Source: Asparagopsis taxiformis (Eukaryota > Rhodophyta > Florideophyceae > Bonnemaisoniales > Bonnemaisoniaceae). From it: a stretch of DNA of 64,000 nucleotides. The notes beneath the pieces are model-generated. The model worked only from the letters and a program-made list of their open reading frames with translations, was not told where the DNA came from and did no database searches. Below, piece by piece: positions 12,924-23,426 of this stretch. The DNA is taken from the NCBI GenBank assembly GCA_030407315.1, contig JALQPE010000110.1, positions 1 to 64,000 of the forward strand, in the 5' to 3' direction. The first letter of the stretch is position 1, and each line of letters begins with the position of its first letter. A program made the position numbers and the translations under genes.

Positions 12924-12942
12924 GGGGAGGGAGGGGAGTGGG
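12924..12942 (+). other. Potential G-quadruplex
   Basis: Four G runs (4, 3, 4 and 3 G) are separated by loops of 1, 1 and 3 bases. The same motif is intact at 18600-18618 in the second copy of this terminal segment. Folding is inferred from the consensus only. Confidence 0.55.
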
Positions 12943-13810
12943 AGGAAGGGTGCGAAGTGGGGGGTTGATATGTGTTTCAGAGCGGGGAGGTTTCTGGGGA
13001 TACGGCGGGGGAGCCACCCCGCAGTGCGGGAGCGTGGGCCGGTGGTGGTGGTGTATACGGTATCGAAGATGCGGATGGCGTGGGGGCATGGAGCAGCTGA
13101 GGGAGGGAGGGGTGGAGCAGGTCGGGTACGGGATGGGGAGTGAGAGGTTTTGGAAGAGTAAGCTGCAGGGGAAGTTTGTGTAGAGGGCGAAGGAGAGGGG
13201 TTGAGGGTAGAGGAGAGAGGGTACTGAAGAACAATACGTTTCAAAGGTGATGGGGGAGAGCATGGTCGAGGAGATAGGGGGTGTTTTGCCCTATTCTGAG
13301 GTAGTATGAGGACTGGTTATACGAAATCTGTACGGTAGAGCAGAAAAGTAGGTATGGAATGGAGGTGTGCACCGTGGAAGCGGGGATAGGTATCTGAAAA
13401 TGCGTGCTAGAGTGGTATTGGGGTGTTTGAGGTACAGTACGGGGGAGGTGAGCACCAACAGGAAGGGGGTGTGAGCGAGAGGATGAAAAAATTAAAGACG
13501 AAATTGGAGTCGACCGACAAGGAAAAATAGAGTGGTCGCCGTGATGGATGCGGACATCCATGTCGAGCACGGCGGCAGAAATTTCTGGGGTCGAAATTTT
13601 TGAATTTCTGAACCGGCGCCCGTCCTAGGTGGACATAGACATGGCGGAAGTCCATCCCGAGGGGGACATCCGTGGTACTAGAAACAATGAATGTCGCCCT
13701 AGTAATACTAGACGTACTAGACCGCATGGACGTCCGGTTCTAGGCGGACATCCAAAAATACTGGAGAACATGGACGTCCGCCTAGTAATACTAGGTGTAC
13801 TAGAGGTTGT

Positions 13811-13840
13811 GGACGTCCGCGTCCATTTCCGAGAACACAG
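13811..13840 (-). repeat. Terminal inverted repeat, 3' end of transposon copy 1
   Basis: Read outward-in on the - strand it begins CTGTGTTCTCGGAAATGG and continues to GGACGTCC. It agrees at 28 of 30 positions with the + strand sequence starting at 45054, and both are followed a few bases later by CTCTAGTAC. The flanking base sequence differs from that after the identical end at 19477, which fixes the boundary. Confidence 0.8.
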
Positions 13841-15877
13841 ACGTAAGTGCTATTGAAAATGTATACAAGTCTAGAATAAACGTTGCAGTGGTTCTTTGTA
13901 GCTATCGATACTTGCTAAAATCTGTAGCTTTGTGCTTCTCGCATGGACGAGTTGCGTCTTTGTGTTTTGTTTCATTTCTGCCACAAACAAAACGAGAGGC
14001 AACAGGGTCTGTGTTACATAGAGAAATGTGTAATATATGCGCTCATTGCCGTCGTAGATACTTTTAACAATGGCCAGTACGTTTCTCTCGGCCGCCGCCG
14101 GGTACGGTCGGACGACAGATCGGGGAGATGTGTGGAGAGTAGTGTTTGGATAGAGACGAACGTTGCGATGGATGGAAGGTGATGATTTTCATGCTGAAGC
14201 GATGGGAGATGGATGGATATGGTTGAATGAATCTGAGTATTCCGAAGAAGGCCTTTTCTCGAGGAAGAGGCATTATATTCTCACCAAGCATGTAGATACT
14301 GGTTTCCAGTTTGGTATGCTATTGTAGCTCAATTCACATCTTTCTACACGTACGTATGGAGAGAGATCATTGTGCCGTGGCACAAGTCCAACGGTGAAAC
14401 AACGCAGTATGAAACTACCACAGATAAGCGGCGTACAAAATCCTCGACTCAAGGCAGCTCTAGGCTTTCGTGAGCACCGACTTCGTTCCACCAAGATGTT
14501 GCGGAAATATGTGCTGGTCTAACTTGATACGACATCACGGGGACAGTTTTTGCTCTCTAAGCAATGAGGGCGAAAATCAATGATTGCGCGTGTCGTCGGT
14601 ACGGTCTTGTAATGTTGGCTCACCAATAACATCTAACGTTGAGTTATCCACCCTCCGCCGTGTCGCGTCGTAAACTTGCACAGAAATTTGTTTCAAATCT
14701 TTGCTCCAATTATCAGCTCAATACGGCATTGATCTCCAGCTTCATCTGGACAGAAACACCGATCGCTCGATGTCTGTCTCAGATAAAACCACAGTCAAAC
14801 GCCATGCAGAAAGTTTCATCGCTTCCCGTTGCGACTGATCTGCAAACGCCACACAAAAATTTGCCCTTTCCGCGTCCGGAACGAACGCCGACTACATGTC
14901 GTCAGGTTCCTGATCGACTGGATCGATGGAGCTTGCTCTGCAGGAGAGCAGGACAGGCGGTTTGTTATGCCTGGACAATTTCCATACCGATCTCCTTCTT
15001 GAGTGCAAAATTACGAGTCTAGAAATTGACTGCATCGGCTGCTGTATCACCTCTGTGCTAAGGATTGATGATACCGTACCGCTGAGAAATTGCAGCTCTG
15101 GTAACGTGGGGATGATTTGCTGAACACGCAGAACGCTGATCCATAACGGGACTGCTTCATAGGCATAGTACGGAATGTATTGAGACAGCCCAAGCGAATT
15201 CAGGAGGGAGCACCAGGCAGTGCGCGGTGACTCAGCAGATACCAGTGGTGAGTGGTCTAAATGGGGCTACACACGAGTTTGTCAATGAACAGTCTAGTTT
15301 AGTTTGGAAATGTGTCGGACGGATGGTATGTTGTAAATGTCGACAGATTTGAAGAAGCGATAGAAGCAATCAGCACCGTGTAGTTGCATCAAGGCTTTAG
15401 TGGCCATTGCTAGAGAACGTTCTCCAATGCCCTTATTGCAGGATAGGCAGGAAAACCCGGCCGGCTTCGAGATTGAAGAATTCATTGCGCAGATTGAATG
15501 AATGCAATTGACGGAGAATGCAGAAGTATACAATGGTATCGTTTTCAGGGTGACGTAGGGGAAACATGTTGGGCTTGTTGGAAATGCTGAAAGCGATGAT
15601 GAGATCCCAGTCGTTTTCCGGCGTAGATGGCAGTGCTTATTTTCTGCACGGCTAGCTTGTCTGCTGGGCGACTGGGCGGTATTGGCGTACGATGAAGCGG
15701 GACTGGGTGGTGTTTAAATGACATTTTTTGTTTGAAGATGGATGTATGTGTGCGACTAAATGTAGTAAGAGGATGAAATTGTTTATGTTTGATGGGCGTC
15801 GCATGTGGGTGACTTTATGTCGTGTGGGGCAATAATGTCTCAGGTATTTGAAGCAGACAGCAATCGCTTGAGCGCAT
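13841..15877. other. Intergenic stretch, no gene recognised
   Basis: Short frames occur (for example + 14639-15022 and - 15294-15533), but none shows a known motif, a copy elsewhere in the window or a convincing start. I see no RNA gene and no repeat shared with the rest of the window. Confidence 0.5.
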
Positions 15878-16527
15878 ATAGACGTCCGGTGAATGACCAG
15901 CGCAATTGCATTGCTGGCGAGCCCAGAAATTCTAAAATTTCAGTCAAGAAAAAAATGCAAAAATACATCGATTTGGGCGGTCGAAAGTGCCGTACGGCAC
16001 ACCCCATCTCAAAAACATGTTCACATGTGCATGTTTTTGAGAATAGCCCAAAAAATAAAGCAATTCAGGACGTCCGCCGGACATAGGCTTGATTCTAATT
16101 TGGCCACAACGCCCCAAAGCTACCAAGCGCCCCGAGCGGCCCCTCCCCGCTCACTTACCACCTCACGCCCATCTTGCAGAAACGTTCCCTGCTGGCCTCA
16201 TCCATGCCTTCCATCCACATCATAATCCTCTGCTGAGCTGTTCACCTTGGACGCTCACTGAGTACTCGTCTTCGACGTCCGCCAATGCAGACAACACCAT
16301 GAATACTAAACCCACCGTGGATCTCTCAGTATCAACGGTGGGCGTCCTATAAATGACTGCTATAGAACCATTGCCCCAGCCCTCCAGTTTGGACGCTCAG
16401 CCAACAGCGATTGCTGCTCTACCTCCTTGGTCGTTCTCCGATGCATGTAAATGCGCCAAAGTACGACCGATGGGGCAGTCCAAACTTTTTGTACCAGTGC
16501 ACGCCTAGGGATACCACAAGGTCGTCA

Positions 16528-16576
16528 TACACAACACAAAGACACAACACACAAACACACAAACACACAAACAACC
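16528..16576 (+). repeat. CA-rich low-complexity tract
   Basis: A run built of acac, acaaacac and similar units, without a fixed period. No function is suggested. Confidence 0.7.
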
Positions 16577-18599
16577 ACGCACTGCAGCACCCAACTTTCG
16601 CATGCGTCAGTGATGTGCTGCTGCAGTGTGTATGCGCTGTGCGGGTAGCAAGATTTCCATGCTTGCAGCCATTCACATCCAGACATCCAGCCGCCGACCA
16701 GGGAAGCCGTTTGCAACGATTCCCCCTTGTCTGCATGGCATCTCGGTGCTGTCAACACTTGCTTAGTTGCTGCGATGCGAGCAAATGTGCAGCACTAGCC
16801 TAACTTGAAATGGACGTCCAGTGGAAGTCCGGCTCGGTTACATTGCTGGTCAGCCCTGAAATTCTAAAATGTTGGGCTGAGAATAGCTGCAAAACTGTAT
16901 CCATGTGCAATACTCGACCAACCTGAAATGGACGTCCGGTGAATGTCCAGCTCAATTGCATTGCTGGCGAGCCCAGAAATTCTAAAATTTCAGTCAGAAA
17001 AAAATTGCAAAATTATATCGATTTGGGCGATCGAAAGTGCCGTACGGCACACCCCCATCTCAAAAACATGTTCACATGTGCATGTTTTTGAGAATGGCTC
17101 AAAATTCAATTCAAATCAAGGTGTCTAATCTGGCCACAACGGCCCCAGAAGAAGCCATCCGACGCCCCGAGCGGGGCCATCGCTGGCTTCTGTAAGCACC
17201 AACTGTAAGCAAGCCACATCTCACGAAGGATCGATTCCAGGCTCAAGGCTCAATACGCCAGGGCGAAGTTTTGGTCCCTTGTTTCGACATGCTCCCACCC
17301 CACTTTCTCACGACAAACACTGCTCATCCATCATGCTGCACATGCTACGTGCACTTCGTATGAGCAGTGGGCCCGCCTGCGTGTTTGCTGTAATGCGTAG
17401 ATGTGAGCAGCATACGAACAACCCAGAATGGACGTCCTGGTGGATGTCCGGCTCAATTGCATTGCTGGCCAGCCCAGAAATTCTAAAATTTCGGGCAGAA
17501 AAAAATTGTGAAAAATCATCGATTTGGGCGGGTCGATTGTGCCGTACGGCAGACCCCCATCTCAAAACATGTTCACATGTGCATGTTTTTGAGAATAGCC
17601 CAAATTTCAATTCAAATCAAGGTGTCTAATTTGGCCACAACGGCCCCAGGAACCGGCTGCCGCCCCGACCGGGGTCATCACTGGCTTCTGTAAGCACCAA
17701 CTGTAAGCCAAAATCGCGTCTTACGAAGGGTCGATTTCAGGCTCAACACGTCAGGGACAGGTCTTGGTCCTTGTTTCATCATGGTCCCGCCCTACTCTCT
17801 CACGATCACCTGAAATGGACGTCCGGTGGATGTCCAGCTCGATTGCATTGCTGGCCAGCCCAGGAAATTCTAAAATTTCCGAAAACCAATTTGGTGGCCC
17901 AGCATCTCCTGTGCCGAAAATTCCCGCGCTCACTGTGATATACGTCTAGACGTGTTTCCCACTTGTACGCATCAGGGAAGGCGTCACGGAAGGTTGAGCT
18001 ACGCCACTTGTGTACCGCGTCGTCTGAAATAGGCGAGTAGTGTTTGTTGTATAGTTGTGGAGTATGCGTCTGTGGTTTGTAAAGCTTGCAGAACGGGATA
18101 GGGATGTGGGTGGCCCTATTTTTATGAATACATGAGTACCAATATTCAGGGTTGACAAAGCGGAAAGGCATAGGGCTCATACATGTTTGAGATTGCATAG
18201 TGAGAAAATATTTACATACAAATTTACATGGAGCTGATGGAGGTTTTAAGGATGAGGTATGAGAGGAAGAAAATTCTCCTGTGGTATGAGGATGTGTTCT
18301 GTGGGGGATGGAATCTTGGATGGTACAGGGGAGGTGGAAATGTACGGAGTGCGGGTTTAGATTGGGGTGTGATTCGGAGAGGAGTGCCGACAAGCATATT
18401 ATGGGGATTGGAGACGCTGCGGGGTGTTTGGGGTAGTGAGGGCGGAGGAGGTGTTTAGGTGGGACCATAGGAGGGTGCGGTTGAAGGCCCGAGAGGAGGG
18501 GGTTTTAGGAAAGTGAGGAGAAAGAGGTGGGAAGGGGTTGGCGTCTGTTCTGGCTGTGGTGAGTGGGGATGTGATGGGGAAGAAAGGGTTATTATATTT

Positions 18600-18618
18600 G
18601 GGGAGGGAGGGGAGTGGG
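18600..18618 (+). other. Potential G-quadruplex, second copy
   Basis: Same four-run G pattern and loop lengths as at 12924-12942. The motif stays intact although neighbouring G runs in this segment have gained or lost bases. Confidence 0.55.
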
Positions 18619-19447
18619 AGGATGGGTGCGAAGTGGGGGGTTGATATGTGTTCAGAGCGGGGAGGTTTCTGGGGAGACGGCGGGGGAGCGGGAGTCGTGG
18701 GCCGGTGGTGGTGGTGGTGTATACGGTATCGAAGATGCGGATGGCGTGGGGGCATGTAGCAGGTGAGGGAGGGAGGGGTGGAGCAGGTCGAAGAGTAAGC
18801 TGCAGGGAAGTTTGTGGAGAGGGCGAAGGAGAGGGGTTCAGGTAGAGGAGAGAGGGTATTGAAGAACAATACGTTGCAAAGGTGATGGGGGAGAGCATGG
18901 TCGAGGGGATAGGGGATGTTTTTCCCTATTCTGAGGTAGTATGAGGACTGGTTATACGAAATCTGTACGGTAGAGCAGAAAAGTAGGTATGGAATGGAGG
19001 TGTGCACCGTGGAAGCGGGGATAGGTAGCTGAAAATGCGTTCTAGGTGGTATTGGGGGTGTTTGAGGTACAGTACGGGGGAGGTGAGCACCCACAATGGA
19101 AGGGGTGTGAGCGAGAGGATGAAAAAATTAAAGACGAAAATTGGAGTCGACCGACAAGGAAAAATAGAGTGGTCGCCGTGATGGATGCGGACATCCATGT
19201 CGAGCAAGGCGGCAGAAATTTCTGGGGTCGAAATTTTTGAATTTCTGAACCGGCGCTCGTCCTAGGTTGACATAGGCATCGTGGAAGGCCATCCCGAGGG
19301 GGACATCCGTGGTACTAGAAACAATGAATGTCGTCCTAGTAATACTAGACGTACTAGACCGCATGGACGTCCGGTTCTAGGCGGACATCCAAAAATACTG
19401 GAGAACATGGACGTCCGCCTAGTAATACTAGGTGTACTAGAGGTTGT

Positions 19448-19477
19448 GGACGTCCGCGTCCATTTCCGAGAACACAG
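19448..19477 (-). repeat. Terminal inverted repeat, 3' end of the derivative element
   Basis: Identical over 30 bases to 13811-13840. The sequence after it (ttgaactgc) differs from the sequence after 13840 (acgtaagtg), which marks the outer boundary. Confidence 0.8.
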
Positions 19478-19753
19478 TTGAACTGCATTCGATTGCAAGA
19501 GACGCCTACGCGAGGCATTGTAGAACGATGCCAACGGGCGGGCCCCGATGATTACGAGGAGTCGGTAGCGCACGGCGCGCGCTCCGGCGCCGTGGCCAAC
19601 CGATCGGCCAACGGGCCGCGTTCGTTTAAGCGAGATTTTTTCGGGGCAAGTGCCACGTCCGCGATTGTACCCGAAAAGGCCCAAGGCCCCGTGTCTCAGG
19701 CGCGTCCTGACGGGCTCGCGTGGCCGGGACGTCCACGTGCGGGGGTGGGGCTG
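19478..19753. other. GC-rich stretch, possibly the end of an LTR-retroelement interior
   Basis: An open frame (about 19478-19750 on +) has no recognisable domain. The stretch ends in a purine-rich gcgggggtgggg immediately before the LTR-like start TGTAG at 19754, which could be a polypurine tract. I see no reverse transcriptase or integrase motif. Confidence 0.35.
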
Positions 19754-20194
19754 TGTAGTATACGTGGCCAATTCGAAAATGGCCAATATTTTGCGATTTC
19801 CGCGGAATTCTAATTTCGGCGGACACGACCGGTGACAGCAATGTACGAGCATTGCTGGCGCATGCGGCGCCGCGCAATCGGCACACGTGTGCAGACGAAC
19901 GGACTGCACGCGGCCAACGGACCACGGGTCCACACGCGCGACCCACAAGGTCCTTCCCCATTCGGGGACGTTACGAGCAGTTTTTTACAATGTAATGCGA
20001 TGCCATCGTGGATAAATAGGTATTGGCATCGTGCCGGAGGGAAAGGGGACAAGGATCGAGGGGAAACGAGCTCTAGTCTACGACTGACTTCTACGTTTCA
20101 CGTTTACGTTTACGCTAACAAGGCTACGTCTCCGTCGAGCTGCGCACTCCCTGCCCATAGCCACACGTGAGGCTGATCGCGTGTCGTGCCTACA
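19754..20194 (+). repeat. LTR-like repeat (solo LTR?), copy A
   Basis: About 440 bp matched in the same orientation at 44023-44447. It begins TGTAGTATACGTGGCC and ends CTACA, giving short inverted termini TGTAG/CTACA. A TATA-like ataaatagg lies at about 20010. These are typical LTR features. Both copies continue for about 14 bases beyond the end (gtttggt, then gagag), which might be part of a primer-binding site. No internal coding region joins the two copies; the 24 kb between them is host genes. Confidence 0.65.
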
Positions 20195-21125
20195 GGTTTG
20201 GTTGAGAGCGCCTCCGGTGACGTGCCACCTCGTTTGTTGACGTAATCCTCGCGTGGATTGTTGCGTCGTGACGCTCGTGTCCTACTCGCAACCCTACTCT
20301 CTACCTTCTACCTTCCTAACCATACAGTCAAACACTAGCGGGTGGCACTGTTCGTTGTTTCGTTTCGTCTAAAGGAAATCGTGTCCCATTGGGCTTGTAC
20401 CAGCTACTACGTCTAACGAACTATCTTCCACACAAAGAAGCGCCTGAGCGTCAGAATGCGATGTTCGAGCGCACGAAACTCGTACAAGTTGCTCTTTGTA
20501 CACATAACGGACATTAATTGAACGTTGGGATGATGATGACAAAGGTAGTGGGTTGTGTGTGCGTTGCATGATTGATGACGAGCTTTCGCGCGGAAAATTT
20601 GATAAGCTGCATTTTTTGAATGAGGATCGTGGATTGTGTGCTGAGTGTTTAGAGGGCAAACAGTCGGCGAGACCATCATTTTCGGTTACCTCATATTTTA
20701 CATGGGAATTGTACGCAACGTGATGTGATGGACGGGTCGACATTAAAATTGTTTGCAGTCGCTGCAAAACAAGTATCGTAGACTGACTGTTATCGGGTTG
20801 ATCGGTAGATGGTCGTGCTGTGCGATGATAATGTTGAGCGAAGTCCACTGTTACCCTGCAGCCGATGTTGAACTTTGGGAATTGCCAATACTTAGAGATT
20901 CAAAGGTAAGGGTTGGATCCAAGCGAGCGAATGAAAGATTTCTAATAGCGAACGTGTTACCTCACACGAAGACACGTTCACTCGCAGAGTATGGATGGGT
21001 GCGATAGTTGGATTGATGAATACAAGATTGGAAATCGTCCTGTCTACGTATTTTACTATTTTTACCACCTCACAAAGATGTATTATTATTTGCACTACCA
21101 CCGCCGTATGCACCCACCATGCGCT
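20195..21125. other. Intergenic stretch, no gene recognised
   Basis: Overlapping short frames on both strands (the longest is 20369-20848 on -) show no family motif. No RNA gene or repeat shared with other parts of the window is visible. Confidence 0.45.
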
Positions 21126-22543
21126 TTAAAACGCCTCCAAATCACGACGCATATCTTTCCAAGCCTGTGAAAAGGCTCTATCCTTTTCTTCCTGCGCTCT
21201 CTGCTGAGCAGCAGCAAGCTCCACTTCCGCCGTTTTTATATCCAACTCCTTTGCAACATTTTCCGCTGCTTTCGCAGACTCTGCTCTTCTCGCTTTGGCA
21301 TCCTCTCGCTGCGCTTCAAACATGTCACGCTTCAATTTGATAGCCCTCTCAGCATTACATCCTCCCTTTCGACCTTCATTCTTTTTATCTCAAGCTCTTT
21401 TTCGTGCCGCTCGTTTTCTATTTTCGCCTGTTCCATCCTCTGGTCCTCTGCTCGCTACAATGAATTGCAAAATGTATCTAGTTTCGATTCCCTTCCCCTC
21501 CTTCCCAGCAGCGTGATCGGTGCCGGCGAGGGGAAAAGTTCCGTGACAGGAACAACTCTTCCTTGTGTGGGAATGGTTTTTGTATCACGAATGTCCACTG
21601 TGTTCTGTGGGGATAAGGAAATAGAACGAGTAGAAAGTCTGCGCACCTCGCCACCTGCAGCTATCAAATCCTCATCATGACGACGCTCCTCGTTCCTCCT
21701 CGCCTCTTTTTCATCCTTCTCTTGCACTATTTCTTCGGAAATTTAAACACAGAGACCAGTGTACTTTACAATTTCCTCTGCTTGAAGGTCAAGAGGCAGT
21801 CGTTCCCCTCTATTAAAACGATCCATAATAAATTTGAACCTGTCCATGCAATTCTTTACTGTCACTTTCCATATCCGAACGTCCTCTATTTCCCTTCCAG
21901 TCCTATTTGCGATTTCGTCTTTCATGGCATCGACGAATTCCTCAGATTCATTTAGATACTCCGCAATGCAATCAAAAGATCTGAGTCCTTTCCCGTGTCT
22001 ATCAATATGAACCTTTTCGTTAACAATTTTGGAGAGGAGAATGATGTCCATTTCGCCAGTATACTTCCTTCTGATATATTTTCTCTGTGCTCCTCTCTGA
22101 CTGCTATGTCTCGTTCCGCTCCCTATTAGTCCCTCTTGTTCTGTTGCTGCTTTTTCGCTCTCCTCAACATTTTCGCCAACCAATCCACTCATTCTCCCAA
22201 CACCACAAGCGCTGTTAATGTTGTCCAGGGATCTTTCACTATGCGTGCGACTGCTGTTCTCATGTAAATCAGTTGAGGAACAAAGACGACGTTTTGTGAT
22301 AGACGTTACAGCTCTGTTGCAAACGACCGAGGGATTCGGATGAAAAGTTTGTTCCTGATCCCGCGACTGTGCATTCCTGCCAATTGAATGGTTTCTTGAC
22401 GTATTCAAACTGTTTCGAACATTATTTTGGTTCCTAGTCATCTGGTAATCGTCTCCTGAATCATGAGAAGTATTTTCAGCTTCTGGTAGAGGCACATTCA
22501 TGAGCTCCCAAATGGTTCTGCGGTAATTTAGGAAAGATCCCAT
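21126..22543 (-). pseudogene. SANT/Myb-like DNA-binding protein with C-terminal coiled coil, broken
   Basis: Reading from 22543, the first frame starts MGSFLNYRRT. It has a polar, low-complexity first half and then a conserved-looking block with W in VRIWKVTVKNCMDRF, resembling the helix pattern of SANT/Myb-like domains often found in transposon-derived proteins. An in-frame TAA near 21745 ends it after 266 residues. The same frame then continues for about 90 more residues starting QEKDEKEARR. A further frame change near 21352 leads into an Ala/Glu/Lys-rich coiled coil that ends at 21126. Coding character across the breaks suggests one ancestral gene of about 470 codons. The family assignment is tentative. 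It could also be a working gene with assembly errors. Confidence 0.45.
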
Positions 22544-23426
22544 TCTGTTTCGAGTTCAAAGTTTTAGTGCTGGAAACAGTTTAATTATCACCACCAGTGG
22601 TTACCTTCCATATATCCTGTTAACAGTTCCCGTAAGCTTGTAACGACATCCCACATTTCTCACCTTTCACGCTTCCGTTCCTTCCAACACGCATGTTGCT
22701 CTCACCGTTTATCCAATTGAATTCGTAGAATGAAGGTGTCACAATCTCGGTTGATCTAATCGCCCAGATTGCAATTGCGCTGCGTAATCATGAATCGCAA
22801 CAGGGTCACTTGTGATTGCTCTAGACACGACACGATGTGCGCACAAAGTGATAGACTTTGCTAATCACTGTGTCCTGCGAAACCCTTTGTCTGCATCGCC
22901 ATGATCTGTTGGAACGAGGTGTTCGAAATGAAATACCATGTCTATCTATGCATGGCATTCTCAGGTGATTGCAAATATACGTTCAGATAGCAGAGACAGG
23001 TGTCCAGTGCATAGACATGTCACGCTTCGAAACCTAAGTAAATGTCCTCTAAAGTTTGCACAAAGCTTGTAATTTACAATAAACTTTCATGACTGCGAGC
23101 TCGTCTGATGTAATTCAGCATCCAAGTTATCTATTTCTCCAAGTCCCTCCCTGGACAACAAAGTCCCAGATAGTGCACCGTGCCAGCACCGCCGCTGCGC
23201 AAAATTAGTCACAAAATAGCCATATGACTATTGCCAAATTCCTCCATTCCTCATTGCGTTTCAAGCTTTTTTTGGCGCCAATTCCTATACTAATCTGCCT
23301 CCTGTATATCACGTGAGCCGTCTGCACCCGGTCTCCTATATCCACCGTTTGCAGCTTCTGCTGATCACATCATCAAACCTCTTCGTTCTTGTCCATCTGC
23401 ATCGTTTCCATCCCTAAAAACCTGCC
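22544..23426. other. Intergenic stretch between divergent genes
   Basis: No ORF of note. It separates the start of the SANT-like gene (- strand) from the start of MSH2 (+ strand) and presumably contains both promoters, but I see no specific element I can name. Confidence 0.5.

Larger units (their letters stand above)
1..13840 (+). mobile_element. Large DNA transposon, copy 1 (3' part; 5' part lies before the window)
   Basis: From the first base to about 10.4 kb this block is nearly identical to 54.14-64.0 kb in the same orientation, including both large genes. It then continues through a cluster of palindromic repeats and a G-rich segment to a terminal repeat ending at 13840. That end is an inverted match to the sequence starting at 45054, and the same 3' end recurs at 19477, after which the flanks differ. 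I infer that this is the 3' portion of one transposon copy. The transposase and coiled-coil genes seen in copy 2 would lie upstream of the window. The overlap with copy 2 is seen directly; membership of one element is inference from shared ends and gene order. Confidence 0.7.
12206..13840 (+). repeat. G-rich 3' terminal segment of the transposon
   Basis: This segment matches 17886-19477 with small indels. The + strand is markedly G/A-rich, so the - strand shows long proline/serine-rich open frames that are not conserved between the two copies; I treat them as composition artefacts. Near 13550-13840 it carries GGACGTCC and GGACATCC motifs alternating with CTAGTA/TACTAG inverted motifs, as at the other end of the element (45054 onward). 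Near 13280-13320 the complement reads cagaataggg, similar to the short repeats at 45781. No real gene is supported. Confidence 0.75.
15878..19477 (+). mobile_element. Shortened derivative or 3' fragment of the same transposon family
   Basis: It holds palindromic core repeats starting near 15878, 16918 and 17419, partial ones near 16806 and 17802, and then the G-rich terminal segment ending in the same terminal repeat at 19448-19477. No methyltransferase, dioxygenase or transposase coding is present. It is therefore either a non-autonomous derivative or the 3' remnant of a larger copy. The left boundary is uncertain; the core at 15878 carries GGACGTCC-type sequence at both of its ends. Confidence 0.6.

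Noticed and set aside
12534..13244. Long proline/serine-rich open frames on the - strand (also 18399-19094)
   Set aside because: They are products of the G-rich + strand; reading frame and residues are not conserved between the two copies of the segment.
14639..15022. 127-residue + strand frame
   Set aside because: No recognisable domain and irregular composition; could be chance.
15294..15533. 79-residue - strand frame with CLSCNK
   Set aside because: Single CxxC, no partner motif, no copy elsewhere and no neighbouring exon that extends it.
20369..20848. 159-residue - strand frame
   Set aside because: Ser/His-rich without any motif and overlapped by frames on the other strand of similar quality.
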